64,000 nucleotides of DNA from Saccharopolyspora rectivirgula DSM 43747 (GCF_000497205.1 NZ_AYJW01000013.1:1-64000), one strand, 5' to 3'. Counted from the first letter of the stretch, positions 19,863 through 31,733 are shown. Notes: generated from the sequence alone by a model not told the origin. Numbers and translations: made by a program.

Positions 19863-19875
19863 GAGACCGGGTCTC
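19863..19875 (+). promoter_or_regulatory. palindrome at the predicted acnA transcription start
   Basis: GAGACCGGGTCTC is a perfect 6-bp inverted repeat around one central base, located where transcription from the TACTGT promoter would start. It could be an operator or a 5' UTR hairpin. In other actinobacteria acn is controlled by AcnR and iron regulators, but no acnR gene is present in this window. Confidence 0.4.
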
Positions 19876-19949
19876 GCGCGCTCCCGGCCAATGTGCGCGA
19901 GACTCGCCACCGTTCCCGAACTTGCGCCCGTCGCGAGATGGAGTTGAAC

Positions 19950-22757
<2,808 letters not shown>

Positions 22758-22785
22758 TCTCCTGCTCATCCAGCAGGTAAGTGCA

Positions 22786-22830
22786 GAGCGGGGCTGGTGC
22801 GTCACAAGCGCACCAGCCCCGCTCCTTTTT
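22786..22830 (+). terminator. strong intrinsic terminator after acnA
   Basis: A perfect 16-bp stem (22786-22801 with 22809-22824, GC-rich, core GGGGCTGGTGCG) has a 7-nt loop and is followed by CTTTTT. It lies 29 nt after the acnA stop and can also serve the convergent methyltransferase gene. Confidence 0.9.
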
Positions 22831-22846
22831 CGTTCGCGGCGCTGCT

Positions 22847-23530
22847 TCAGGCCTGGGTGCCTGCCGTCAACGGACGACGGCAGACGTAGAACAGCGCCGG
22901 CGGCACGTTCCGCCACACCGTCCGGGTGACCAGCACCTCGTCGAAGTTCGACTCCAGCTGCTGCCGGAACCTCCGGGCGCTCTTCATGCCGGTCGCGTGC
23001 AGGTAGGTGAACGTGGTGAAGGCACCCGTGGCGGAGAGGGCCAGGCCGACTTCGGTGAGGATCTTCCGCTGCAGCTCCGCGGAGAAGACCGCCCACGGAA
23101 GACCGCTGATCACCACGTCCGCCCTGCTCACCCCGGCCTTGTCCAGCAGCGCGGTCAGCTCAGCGGCATCGCCCTGGATCACTTCCAGCCAGGGCAGCTC
23201 GGCTCGCAGGTGCTCCACCATGCCGGAATCCAGCTCGATCGCGATGTGCCGCCCGGACTCGGGCAGGCGCTGCGAGATGGCCCTGCTCAACGCCCCGGTG
23301 CCCGGACCGAGTTCCACCACCACTGGGCTTCCCGTGCTGGGCACCACCGCGGCCATCGCCGCGGCCAGCTCCGGCGAGCTCGGCGCCACAGCACCAACGA
23401 GGCCCGGGTTGCGCACCACACGCTGCAGAAACGTCCAGTAGTCGCGCAGCGGGGGCCAGTTCGGCCGAGGTCGCTCGGCAACGCGAACCGCGGAGGACTG
23501 CAAACTACGGGATTGTTCCGGAGGTGTCAC
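22847..23530 (-). CDS. class I SAM methyltransferase (phospholipid N-methyltransferase / KsgA-like)
   Basis: The 227-residue protein has the SAM-binding motif VELGPGTGALSRAI (about 72-85), acidic IELDSGM and a motif IV of SGLPW type. This combination, with the preceding segment VGAVAPSSPELAAAMA, is typical of the PmtA-like phospholipid methyltransferases related to rRNA adenine dimethylases. The substrate is not proven. GTG 23530 has GGAAGGG upstream. Confidence 0.8.
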   Translation of the reverse strand: MTPPEQSRSLQSSAVRVAERPRPNWPPLRDYWTFLQRVVRNPGLVGAVAPSSPELAAAMAAVVPSTGSPVVVELGPGTGALSRAISQRLPESGRHIAIELDSGMVEHLRAELPWLEVIQGDAAELTALLDKAGVSRADVVISGLPWAVFSAELQRKILTEVGLALSATGAFTTFTYLHATGMKSARRFRQQLESNFDEVLVTRTVWRNVPPALFYVCRRPLTAGTQA

Positions 23531-23765
23531 GGATACCCTTCCGATCGGTCGAACCGGTCCGGCTCACCTTAGCGGCCACGGGCGGCAGAACGCTCCGCGC
23601 GGCGCGACTCCCGCCCGATCATGGCGCCGTTTGTACCAAAGGGTAGGGAAAATGGCCGCGGCGGAAAAATGGCGTCGTGGACGGCACCCGCCGTGGCGAG
23701 AAATTTTTATTAAAAGCTGTAACGAAAGAAGGGTGAAAAACGATTTGAATGCCCCAATGGGCTGC

Positions 23766-23794
23766 GGGCTTGTTCCCGGCTCGAGAACAAGCCC
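23766..23794 (-). terminator. terminator hairpin downstream of the 49-residue ORF
   Basis: GGGCTTGTTC (23766-23775) and GAACAAGCCC (23785-23794) form a perfect 10-bp stem with a 9-nt loop, 15 nt after the stop codon of the small minus-strand gene. No T-tract follows. Confidence 0.7.
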
Positions 23795-23808
23795 GGTGGC
23801 GCGCTATG

Positions 23809-23958
23809 TCAGGCGACTTTCTCGGTCAGCACGTTGACCTGCTCAGCGACCTGGCCAGGGGCGTTCTCCGACGACCGGTTGACACGCTTGATCGCCCACA
23901 ATGCTGCCGCAAACATCACCAGCGCTTCGGCCATCAGGGCCGCCCACACCGTTGCCAC
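23809..23958 (-). CDS. 49-residue single-pass membrane micro-protein
   Basis: GTG 23958 has a near-perfect AGGAGG 7 nt upstream. The product starts MATVWAALMAEALVMFAAAL, has one membrane helix (about residues 3-23), a short basic stretch (IKRVNRSS) and a soluble tail predicted to be helical (QVAEQVNVLTEKVA). With its own ribosome-binding site and terminator it is very likely a real gene. No family is recognised. Confidence 0.75.
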   Translation of the reverse strand: MATVWAALMAEALVMFAAALWAIKRVNRSSENAPGQVAEQVNVLTEKVA

Positions 23959-24075
23959 TTCTTGCCTCCTTTCTACGAGCCGCCCCGTCTTCCGAACATG
24001 CGCGCACCAATGAACACAAAAGCAGGCCAGTCGGAAGAAGGTTTGGTGGAGAAACAGGGTATTTCGCCGCCAATC

Positions 24076-24103
24076 TTAAAACCATGTTCGGCCCACTTAA
24101 TAC
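24076..24103 (+). promoter_or_regulatory. putative promoter for the flavin monooxygenase gene
   Basis: TTAAAA (24076-24081) and TAATAC (24098-24103) are 16 bp apart in an AT-richer patch about 85 bp upstream of the GTG at 24188. Confidence 0.35.
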
Positions 24104-24187
24104 CTGGGCTGCAGTGTGTCGTGCGTCGCACCTGTTAGGGCTAAGGCGCTTCGGAACAAGCGGGGCCGGCGGTCGGTTGATCTGGGC

Positions 24188-25231
24188 GTGCAGTTCACCG
24201 AAGTGGTGGTGATCGGTGCCGGCCAGGCCGGGCTCTCCGCCTCTTACCACTTGCGCCGCAACGGGATCGAGCACGTCGTGCTGGACCGCAACGACGGCCC
24301 GGGCGGGGCGTGGCAGCACCGGTGGCCGGGCTTGCGCCTGGAGTCCGTCCACGGCATTCACCCGCTTCCCGGCATGCCGTTGCCGCCCAGCACCCCGGGA
24401 CGACCGGCCGCCGAAGCGGTACCGGAGTACTTCGGCGCCTACGAAGCGGCTTTCGAGCTCCCGGTGCTCCGCCCGGTCAAAGTCACCGCGGTGCGCCCCG
24501 ACATCGACCACCTGGCGGTGGAGAGCTCTGCGGGCGTCTTCGCCGCCCGCGCGGTCATCAACGCCACGGGAACCTGGGAAACCCCCTTCTGGCCCCACTA
24601 CCCGGGCCAGCACCGGTTCCGCGGACGGCAGCTGCACACCGCCGACTACCGCGACCCCCAGGAATTCAGCGGCCAGCACGTCATGGTGGTCGGCGGCGGG
24701 ATCTCCGCGGTCGAACACCTGCTGGAGATCTCGGAGGTCACCAGCGTCAGCTGGGTCACCAGACGCCCGCCGGAGTTCACCGGCACCGAGTTCACCGCGG
24801 AGCAGGGGCGCGCCGCCGTGGCCGAAGTGGCCCGCCGGGTGCGCGACGGCGAACCGCCCGGCAGCGTCGTCAGCGCCACCAAGATCCCGGCCACCCCGGC
24901 TGTGCGAGCTGCCCTGGAGCGGGGCGTCCTCCAGCGGTCGCCGATGTTCGAGCAGATCACCGAACACGGAGTGCGCTGGCCGGATGGGCGCACGAAGCGC
25001 GTGGACGTGCTGCTGTGGGCGACCGGCTTCCGCCCGTCCGTCGCTCACCTGGCACCGCTGCACCTGCGCGAACCCGGCGGCGGGATCCGGGTGGACGGCA
25101 CTCGGGCCGTCGCAGAACCCCGACTCCACCTGCTCGGCTACGGGCCGTCGGCCAGCACCATCGGCGCCAACCGGGCCAGCCGGCGGGCCGTGACCGAGAT
25201 CCGCAAGATGCTCGAGAAGACCGCGCGGTGA
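24188..25231 (+). CDS. FAD/NAD(P)-dependent flavin monooxygenase-like protein
   Basis: The 347-residue protein has an N-terminal FAD site (VVVIGAGQAGLSASYHL), a second Rossmann site (MVVGGGISAVEHL, about residue 165) and the ATGFRPS motif near residue 280, the order found in small single-component flavin monooxygenases and flavin-dependent oxidoreductases. Substrate unknown. GTG 24188 was chosen because the FAD motif begins a few residues later; the ribosome-binding site is weak. It is convergent with the uracil/xanthine permease gene, with a hairpin between them. Confidence 0.8.
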   Translation: MQFTEVVVIGAGQAGLSASYHLRRNGIEHVVLDRNDGPGGAWQHRWPGLRLESVHGIHPLPGMPLPPSTPGRPAAEAVPEYFGAYEAAFELPVLRPVKVTAVRPDIDHLAVESSAGVFAARAVINATGTWETPFWPHYPGQHRFRGRQLHTADYRDPQEFSGQHVMVVGGGISAVEHLLEISEVTSVSWVTRRPPEFTGTEFTAEQGRAAVAEVARRVRDGEPPGSVVSATKIPATPAVRAALERGVLQRSPMFEQITEHGVRWPDGRTKRVDVLLWATGFRPSVAHLAPLHLREPGGGIRVDGTRAVAEPRLHLLGYGPSASTIGANRASRRAVTEIRKMLEKTAR

Positions 25232-25232
25232 C

Positions 25233-25247
25233 CGGCCCGGCGGGCCG
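25233..25247. terminator. small hairpin between convergent genes
   Basis: CGGCCC (25233-25238) and GGGCCG (25242-25247) form a 6-bp stem with a GGC loop, directly after the monooxygenase stop and before that of the permease. Confidence 0.4.
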
Positions 25248-25255
25248 AGAGCGGT

Positions 25256-26605
25256 TCACGACCGCGCCCGCTCCCGGGAGGAGACGGCGCGCAGCACGTG
25301 GTGGCCGAGCAGGACCACGATGGTGCCGAGCGCGATGCCGCCCAGGCTGAACTGCTCGGTGATCTGCAGCGACACCCCGCCGATGGCGATCACCAGTCCA
25401 GCCGCCAGCGGCAGCAGGTTCACCGGGTCGGCGAAGTCGACCTTGTTCTCGATCCAGATCTTGGCGCCCAGCAAGCCGATCATCCCGTAGAGCACCACGG
25501 TGATGCCACCGAGCACCCCACCCGGTATGGCCGCCACCAGAGCCCCGAACTTCGGGCACAGCCCCAGCACGACCGCCACCACGGCGGCCACCCAGTACGC
25601 CGCCGTGGAGTACACCCGGGTGGCTGCCATGACACCGATGTTCTCCGCGTAGGTGGTGGTGGGCGGACCGCCGATCGAACTGGACAGCGCGCTGGCGAAA
25701 CCGTCGGCGAAGATCGCCCTGCCCAGGCTCGCGTCCAGGTTGGTGCGGGTCATCTCCGCCACCGCCTTGACGTGGCCGGTGTTCTCGGCGACCAGGGCGA
25801 TCACCGCCGGGAGGACGACCAGGATCGCGGAGGCGTCGAACGAGGGGCCGTGCAGAGCGGGCAGACCGAACCAGGGGGCCTCGGCGACCCCGCTGAGGTC
25901 CACCCGCAGGTGCTCGTTCACCGCGCCGTTGGCGTCCACCGCGGTGATGGGCCCGAAGGCCAGGTCGAACACCCAGGACAGCAAGTACCCGCTGACCAGG
26001 CCGAGGAACACCGCGATGCGGGCCCAGAACCCCGGCAGCAGGACGCTGCAGCCGAGCACCACGAGCATGGTGATCAGCGCGATCCACTGGTCCTGCGGCC
26101 AGTAGGTCTCCGCCACCACCGGGGCCAGGTTGAACCCGATCAGCATCACCACCGCCCCGGAGACGGCCGGTGGCAGCACGCGGTGCACCGCGCCGGCGCC
26201 GATGTAGTGGATCAGCACGCCGACCGCAGCGAGCACGAGCGCGCACACCAGAACGGCGCCGGTGACGGTGGAGCTGTCCCCGCCTGCGGCTCGGATCATG
26301 GCCACCGCGCCGACGAAGGAGGCGCTGCTGCCCAGGTAGCTGGGCACCTTCCCCTGGACGATCAGCAGGAACAGGATCGTGGCCGCTCCGGAGACCAGGA
26401 TGGCCAGGTTCGGGTCCAATCCCATCAGCACCGGGAACACGAAGGTGGCCCCGAACATCGCCACCACGTGCTGACCGCCCAGCGCAACGGTGCGCGACCA
26501 CGACAGCCGTTCGCCGGGTGCCACCGCCTCACCGGGACGGGGCGTTCGCCCGTCCCCGTGCAACGTCCACCCCACTCCGAGTTTCTCGCCCAATCCCTGC
26601 CGCAT
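25256..26605 (-). CDS. NCS2 uracil/xanthine permease (UraA/RutG-like)
   Basis: The 449-residue protein has about 12-14 membrane segments. The NCS2 signatures are visible: LGGQHVVAMFGATFVFP, the acidic ALVAENTGHVKAV helix and GGPPTTTYAENIGVMAATRV. It should import uracil or another nucleobase by proton symport. GGGGAGG lies 5 nt upstream of ATG 26605. The pyrimidine-degradation group at 33-36 kb could use its substrate, although the two loci are separate. Confidence 0.93.
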   Translation of the reverse strand: MRQGLGEKLGVGWTLHGDGRTPRPGEAVAPGERLSWSRTVALGGQHVVAMFGATFVFPVLMGLDPNLAILVSGAATILFLLIVQGKVPSYLGSSASFVGAVAMIRAAGGDSSTVTGAVLVCALVLAAVGVLIHYIGAGAVHRVLPPAVSGAVVMLIGFNLAPVVAETYWPQDQWIALITMLVVLGCSVLLPGFWARIAVFLGLVSGYLLSWVFDLAFGPITAVDANGAVNEHLRVDLSGVAEAPWFGLPALHGPSFDASAILVVLPAVIALVAENTGHVKAVAEMTRTNLDASLGRAIFADGFASALSSSIGGPPTTTYAENIGVMAATRVYSTAAYWVAAVVAVVLGLCPKFGALVAAIPGGVLGGITVVLYGMIGLLGAKIWIENKVDFADPVNLLPLAAGLVIAIGGVSLQITEQFSLGGIALGTIVVLLGHHVLRAVSSRERARS

Positions 26606-26872
26606 GTTGCCTCCCCGCGAAAAGTCCGCGCGGAACTCTACGCCCCACCCCGTTCGCCCCGGTCAGCCGGCAACAGTCTTTTGTGAGCAATTTTCATTTC
26701 GTTTGCAGCGGTGCCGGATCGCAGCGAGCCCCACCGAACGCCCGCCAGCACGCCCAGCCCGGCACCTCGTGGACGTGCGCACTCCACCGCTCCGCCACCG
26801 GCGCCCCCGCAAGATCCGTCGATCCCGAGCCACGCGGTGCCGCCTCCCGCGCGGCAGGCTTCACCACGGGCA

Positions 26873-28072
26873 ATGCGGGGTAGCCGTAGCACGATGGGAT
26901 CTGCGCGCGCGCCCAGCCCCAACGCCAGCGTGGGGATGGAAGAGGAATTTCTGCTGCTGGACCCGAAGTCAGGGGCTCCAGTACCCGCGGCCGCAACAAT
27001 CCTGGAACAGTTGCGCACCACAGCCCCGGACTGGCAGGGCCGGCTGAAGCCGGAACTGGCGGCCAGCCAACTCGAAGCCACCACCGGAATCTGCGACACG
27101 CTCAGCGAACTCCGCGGCCAACTGCGCAGCGGACGGCGCCTGCTGGCCCGCGCCGCGCGGGAGCACCAGGGGTTGTTGGCAGCGTCCGGAACACCCCCCG
27201 GCCAGACCCGGTTCCTGCCCGGTGACGGCGCCAGGTTCGAACGCATCACCGACCTCTACCGCGGCGTCGTCGCCGATTACCAGACGTGCGGCTGCCACGT
27301 GCACGTCGGAGCCGCCGACCGCAGCACCGCGGTGGAGATCATCAACCACCTGCGCCCGTGGCTGCCGACCCTGCTGGCGATCTCGGCCAACTCCCCATTC
27401 TGCAACGGGGCCGACACCGGCTACGCCAGCTGGCGGATGGTGCAGCAGACGAGGTTCCCGGGGGCCGGCGTGCCGCCGCACTTCCAGTCGGTGCAGGACT
27501 ACGACGCCGAGCTCGGCAAGCTGGTGGACTGCGGCTGCCTGGTCGATTCCCGGATGACCTTCTGGCTGGCCCGACCCAGCGAACTGTTCCAGACCGTGGA
27601 AGTGCGGGCCGCCGACGTTCCCCCCACTGCGGGCGAAGCCGTGCTGCAGGCCGCGCTGGTCCGAGGCCTGGTGCGCGCGGCCATCACCGAGATCGAACGA
27701 GGTCGACCGGCGCCGGTGATCAGCGATCAAGTGGCGGCCGCCGCGCTGTGGGCAGCGGCCCGGTACGGCCTGCGGGGTTTCGCGGTCGACCCGTGGCAGG
27801 CGAAGCGCGTGCCGGCAGCGGAGATGGTGCGCGCGCTGATCCGCAAGATCACTCCCGCGCTGGAGGACAGCAACGAACTGGCCTGGGTTCGCAGCAACCT
27901 GCGATGGCTGCTGCAGCACGGCACCGGAGCGGACCGGCAGCGCCGCAGCGCCCGGCACGGCCTGGCAGCGCTGACCCACTACCTGGCCGAGCAGACCTGT
28001 TGGGAAGAGAGCGAGGCAGCCCGGCCGGTGCTGTCCGACGCAACCACCGACGTGCAGCGGACATCGCCTTGA
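26873..28072 (+). CDS. carboxylate-amine ligase, GCS2/YbdK family
   Basis: The protein of about 399 residues belongs to the glutamate-cysteine-ligase 2 (YbdK) family. Hallmarks are GMEEEFLLLDP near the N-terminus, the paired acidic/His region CGCHVHVGAADR, and NSPFCNGADTGYASWR with RFP. These enzymes join a carboxylate to an amine with ATP. Many YbdK proteins have no assigned physiological substrate. ATG 26873 or 26894 could be the start; neither has a strong ribosome-binding site. The next gene, 49 nt downstream, encodes a haem-oxygenase-like protein. Confidence 0.88.
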   Translation: MRGSRSTMGSARAPSPNASVGMEEEFLLLDPKSGAPVPAAATILEQLRTTAPDWQGRLKPELAASQLEATTGICDTLSELRGQLRSGRRLLARAAREHQGLLAASGTPPGQTRFLPGDGARFERITDLYRGVVADYQTCGCHVHVGAADRSTAVEIINHLRPWLPTLLAISANSPFCNGADTGYASWRMVQQTRFPGAGVPPHFQSVQDYDAELGKLVDCGCLVDSRMTFWLARPSELFQTVEVRAADVPPTAGEAVLQAALVRGLVRAAITEIERGRPAPVISDQVAAAALWAAARYGLRGFAVDPWQAKRVPAAEMVRALIRKITPALEDSNELAWVRSNLRWLLQHGTGADRQRRSARHGLAALTHYLAEQTCWEESEAARPVLSDATTDVQRTSP

Positions 28073-28121
28073 CCCGCGACGCTCCACGACGTCTCCGCAA
28101 CCACGAGAAAGGCAGGAACGG

Positions 28122-29138
28122 ATGACAGCGGTACGACCTCCCACCTCGGCTCCCGCAGCACTGCCGCAACCCCGCGGTCCGGTGTCAGCCGCGCTGCTGG
28201 CAGCGCTGAGCGGCCGGAGCGATCAACTGCCGGCCCCGCAGCTGGCGGACTGCGACCCCCTCGGCGACGACGTCCAGCTGGCCCTGTACACCTGCTACGA
28301 ACTGCACTACCAGGGCTTCGCCGGCGTCAGCCCCGACTGGGAGTGGGACCTCGACCTGCTGCGACTGCGAACAGCGCTGGAGGAGGTGTTCCTGGCCGCG
28401 TTGCGCGAAGCCACTTCCGGAAGCGCCGACGTGGACGCCGCCCTCGCGCCACTGCTCGTGGAGTCCGCCGACGAGCACGGCGTCTCCCACCACTTGCGGG
28501 ACGAAGGAACCGTGTGGCAGCTGCTGGAGTTCCTCGTGCACCGCTCGCTCTACCACCTCAAAGAAGCCGACCCGCACGCCTGGGTGATCCCGAGGCTGCA
28601 GGGCAAGGCCAAGGCCGCGTTGGTGGCGGTGGAGTTCGACGAGTTCGGCGGTGGCCGCGCCGACCGGATGCACTCCAAGCTCTTCGCCGACATGATGGCC
28701 GGGGTCGGCCTGGATCCCGGTTACCTGCACTACCTGGACGACGTGCCGGCCCCGGCACTGGCCACGGTGAACCTGATGTCCATGTTGGGGCTGCACCGCA
28801 GCCTGCGCGGTGCCCTGGTGGGGCATTTCGCGGCCGCGGAGATCACCACCGCGCCGAGCGCCCGCCGGATGGCCCAGGCCATGGAGCGCCTCGGGTTCGG
28901 GGAGCACGCGTTCTTCTACACCGAGCACGTGGAAGCCGACGCGGTGCACGAGCAAGTGATGCGCCACGACGTCGTCGGAGACCTGATCGCCCGGGAACCC
29001 GAGTTGGCCCGGGACGTCGTCTTCGGCATCGAAGCCACCGGGGTGCTCGAAGACCGGCTCACCGACCACCTGATGGTGGCGTGGCGGGAGAACCGGACGT
29101 CGCTGCGACGTCCACTGCCGCAGTCACCTCTGCCCTGA
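28122..29138 (+). CDS. iron-containing redox enzyme, haem-oxygenase-like fold (HDO family)
   Basis: The 338-residue protein resembles the iron-containing redox enzyme family, diiron proteins with a haem-oxygenase-like fold. Acidic and His residues sit in paired helices, as in ELHYQGFAGV, LVHRSLYHLKEADPH, EFDEFGGGRADRMH and FYTEHVEADAVHEQV. Relatives act on fatty acids, amino acids and natural-product intermediates. An AAAGGCAGG-type site precedes the ATG. It follows the carboxylate-amine ligase gene and is convergent with the CDGSH gene 17 nt away. Confidence 0.85.
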   Translation: MTAVRPPTSAPAALPQPRGPVSAALLAALSGRSDQLPAPQLADCDPLGDDVQLALYTCYELHYQGFAGVSPDWEWDLDLLRLRTALEEVFLAALREATSGSADVDAALAPLLVESADEHGVSHHLRDEGTVWQLLEFLVHRSLYHLKEADPHAWVIPRLQGKAKAALVAVEFDEFGGGRADRMHSKLFADMMAGVGLDPGYLHYLDDVPAPALATVNLMSMLGLHRSLRGALVGHFAAAEITTAPSARRMAQAMERLGFGEHAFFYTEHVEADAVHEQVMRHDVVGDLIAREPELARDVVFGIEATGVLEDRLTDHLMVAWRENRTSLRRPLPQSPLP

Positions 29139-29155
29139 AGCGGAGCGCCGCGGTT

Positions 29156-29377
29156 TCACCGCCCGGGCGGTTGCCTTCGCCGCCGATGACTGGTGTCGCA
29201 GATCGGGTACGTCTTGCTGCGCCGGCAAGCGCACACCGCGACCACGAACCGCTCGGAGCGCACCAGGGTTCCGTCGTCGAGCTCGAGCTCCACCGGGCCT
29301 TCGACGAGCACCGGGCCGCCTTCGACCACCCGGACCCGCCGCGGCCGGGGCTCATTCCGTCCCGTTGCGCTGGGCAC
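29156..29377 (-). CDS. CDGSH-type iron-sulfur protein
   Basis: The 73-residue protein has the CDGSH [2Fe-2S] signature with ligands Cys49, Cys51, Cys60 and His64 (CACRRSKTYPICDTSH). The usual CDG is CDT here. Such proteins carry a redox-active, pH-labile cluster. It overlaps the upstream methyltransferase gene by 26 nt if GTG 29377 is the start; GTG 29329 is an alternative that would avoid most of the overlap. Confidence 0.88.
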   Translation of the reverse strand: MPSATGRNEPRPRRVRVVEGGPVLVEGPVELELDDGTLVRSERFVVAVCACRRSKTYPICDTSHRRRRQPPGR

Positions 29378-30008
29378 GGATCACCACCAATTCCTCGTGC
29401 CGCTGCCCCGGCAGGATGCAGCCCCGCTGCTCCCACAGCGGGGCTCGCTGCTGCATGACCGGCCCGAACGGCACGACCTTGCGAGCCACGATCGAGCTGG
29501 CCAGGTTGGCCTGTTCGAGCTTGCACACGGTGTCTTCCACTCCGCTCAGCGAGGACTGCACCAGCAGCAGCGTGCCGCCGGGAGCCAGCAGACCGGGCGC
29601 CTTCGCGCACAGCAGGTCCAGCACGTCGCGGCCGTTCAGGCCCGCGTCCCACGCCCGGTCCCTGCCCCGCGGTGGGTGCCCGTTCGCGGGCACGTACGGC
29701 GGGTTCGACACCACCAGGTCGAAGCGCTCCCCCAGCACGGCATCGGGGATGCCGCCGCGCACCACCCGCACCGAGGACAGCAACCGCAGCCGGGAGTTCA
29801 CCCGCGCCGACCACACCGCGGGGGCGGTGATGTCAACGGCCACGACTTCCTCGGCCCCAAGTTGGGCTGCGGTCACCGCAAGGACACCGGTGCCGGTGCC
29901 CACGTCCAGCACCCGAGCTTTGCGAGGCATTGCCTGCCGCAGCGCCTGGAGGAGCAACCTGGTGTCTTCCTGCGGTTTGTACACACCCGGCAACCTCAAC
30001 AGCCACAC
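29352..30008 (-). CDS. HemK2/MTQ2-like methyltransferase
   Basis: The 218-residue protein has the N-terminal GVYKPQEDTRLL segment, SAM motif VLDVGTGTGVLAVTAA (about 33-48) and the NPPY catalytic motif (residues about 101-104) used to methylate Gln or Asn side-chain amides. It lacks the N-terminal helical domain of PrmC and so resembles the short HemK2/MTQ2 proteins. Substrate may be a release factor or another planar amide. It is cotranscribed with the CDGSH gene. Confidence 0.85.
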   Translation of the reverse strand: MWLLRLPGVYKPQEDTRLLLQALRQAMPRKARVLDVGTGTGVLAVTAAQLGAEEVVAVDITAPAVWSARVNSRLRLLSSVRVVRGGIPDAVLGERFDLVVSNPPYVPANGHPPRGRDRAWDAGLNGRDVLDLLCAKAPGLLAPGGTLLLVQSSLSGVEDTVCKLEQANLASSIVARKVVPFGPVMQQRAPLWEQRGCILPGQRHEELVVIRAQRNGTE

Positions 30009-30302
30009 ACCGCCGAGTACCCCTCGCCCCCGTGCTCAAACATCAACAACACCCGCTGGGGGAAGGCACCTCCTGCGGAAGGATGACTTGTCGACGTGGG
30101 CGTGCTGGCGTCGCCCGGCCCGCGGTGCCCCGGCGTGAACAGCTGCTCCTGCTCGAGACCACGTGCCGCCCTCCGACGGCCTCCTGCACTGCGCGATCTC
30201 GTGCGCCTCGTCGCCCCCGAGTCGAGGGACCGGGTGGCGCCCGACGAGGAAGGCGGCCGCGCGGCGCAGGAGCGGTGGGGAAGGACCGCGCGACCTCGGG
30301 CA

Positions 30303-30503
30303 CTACTCGTCGTCCACCAGCGACAGCGCGCCCGACGGGCACACCCGCACGGCTTCCCGCGCGGCCTCGACGTGGTCGTCGGCGACCTCGTCGGACAGCA
30401 GCACGACCGTGCCGTCCTCGTCGTTCTGGTCGAACAGCGACGGATCGGCGAGCACGCACTGCCCCGCGCCCACGCACCGCTCCAGGTCCGCTCCGATGCG
30501 CAT
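30303..30503 (-). CDS. [3Fe-4S] ferredoxin, P450 partner
   Basis: The 66-residue ferredoxin has Cys10, Cys16 and Cys55 (CVGAGQC and CPSGA). The missing fourth Cys in the first loop points to a [3Fe-4S] cluster, as in Streptomyces P450 ferredoxins. It lies 12 nt downstream of the P450 gene, so it very likely feeds electrons to it. No ferredoxin reductase gene is nearby. Confidence 0.92.
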   Translation of the reverse strand: MRIGADLERCVGAGQCVLADPSLFDQNDEDGTVVLLSDEVADDHVEAAREAVRVCPSGALSLVDDE

Positions 30504-30515
30504 GGTCGTCCCCTC

Positions 30516-31712
30516 TCACCAGGTCACGGGGAACTCGTAGAGGCCGTAGACCGCCGCGTCGTCCTTGAACGGCAGCTCGGCGACGGGCACGGCGGGCCGC
30601 AGCCCGGGGATCCGCCGGAACAGCGTGTCGAACACGATCTGCAGCTCCAGGCGCGCCAAGTTCTGCCCGAGGCACTGGTGCGGGCCGAACCCGAACGCCA
30701 CGTGCCCGCGGGCGTTGCGGGTGAGGTCGAGGTCGCCGGGCCGCTCGAAGACCTCGGGGTCGTGGTTGGCGGCCGCGCTGAGGGCGATCACCCCTTCGCC
30801 CGACCGGATCAGCACCCCGCCGACCTCGACGTCCTCGGTGGCGACCCGCGCGGTCACCGCATCCGCGATGGAGAAGTAGCGCAGCAGCTCCTCCACCGCC
30901 GCCGGGGTCCGCGACGGGTCGGCGGTGATCGCGGCGAGCTGGTCGGGGTTCTCCAGCAGCGCCAGGGTGCCCAGCGAGATCATGTTGGCGGTGGTTTCGT
31001 GCCCGGCGATCAGCAGCAGGAACGCCAGGCTCACCAGTCCTCCGCGGTCCACCTCGCCGGTTTCGCGCTGCTTGGTGATCTGCCGTCCGATCAGGTCGTC
31101 GGTGACCTCCTGCTCCTTGCGCGCGACGAGCCGGTCGAGGTAGGAGCGCAGCTCCTCGACCGCCTGCGCCCGTTGCTCGGGCGGAGTCGTGCGGCGGATC
31201 ATCCTGCTGGCGCGCTCTTGGAAGAACTCGTGGTCGTCGTACGGGACGCCGAGCAGCTCGCAGATCACCAGCGAGGGCACCGGCAGCGACAGCGCCTGCA
31301 CCAGGTCGACCGGCCGGGGACCGGCGAGCATGGCCGTGACGTGGTCGTCGACGATCTCCTGGATCCGCGGCGCGAGCGCCTGGATGCGCTTGACGGTGAA
31401 CTCCCCCAGGACCGCTCGCCGCGCGGCGGTGTGCTCGGGCGGGTTCATGCCGACCAGCACCGGCCCCAGCTGCTTGTTCATCCCCTGGCCGGGCACCAGG
31501 CGCGGGAAGCCGGGGTGGCGCCGGTCGGAGCTGAAACGCGGGTCGGTCAGCACCGCCCGGACGTCGGCGTGGCGGGTGACCAGCCAGGCCCAGCCCCCGG
31601 GAGTGCGCACGCGGGCCACCGGTTGCTCCTGGCGCAGGCGCTCGTAGTCCGGCGGCGGGCTGAGCGGGCAGGACCGGCTCATCGGGAAGGACAGCTCGAC
31701 GGTCTCGGTCAT
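30516..31712 (-). CDS. cytochrome P450 (CYP105-like)
   Basis: The 398-residue monooxygenase has the I-helix AGHETTAN, the ExxR in EELLRY, and the haem-binding FGFGPHQCLGQ with its Cys ligand near residue 348. Length and order of motifs resemble CYP105-type bacterial P450s that act on xenobiotics or secondary metabolites. GGGAG precedes ATG 31712. It forms an operon with the ferredoxin and is divergent from the TetR gene, across a pair of repeated operator-like sites. Confidence 0.93.
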   Translation of the reverse strand: MTETVELSFPMSRSCPLSPPPDYERLRQEQPVARVRTPGGWAWLVTRHADVRAVLTDPRFSSDRRHPGFPRLVPGQGMNKQLGPVLVGMNPPEHTAARRAVLGEFTVKRIQALAPRIQEIVDDHVTAMLAGPRPVDLVQALSLPVPSLVICELLGVPYDDHEFFQERASRMIRRTTPPEQRAQAVEELRSYLDRLVARKEQEVTDDLIGRQITKQRETGEVDRGGLVSLAFLLLIAGHETTANMISLGTLALLENPDQLAAITADPSRTPAAVEELLRYFSIADAVTARVATEDVEVGGVLIRSGEGVIALSAAANHDPEVFERPGDLDLTRNARGHVAFGFGPHQCLGQNLARLELQIVFDTLFRRIPGLRPAVPVAELPFKDDAAVYGLYEFPVTW

Positions 31713-31733
31713 GGGGCTCCCTCGAAATCAAGC

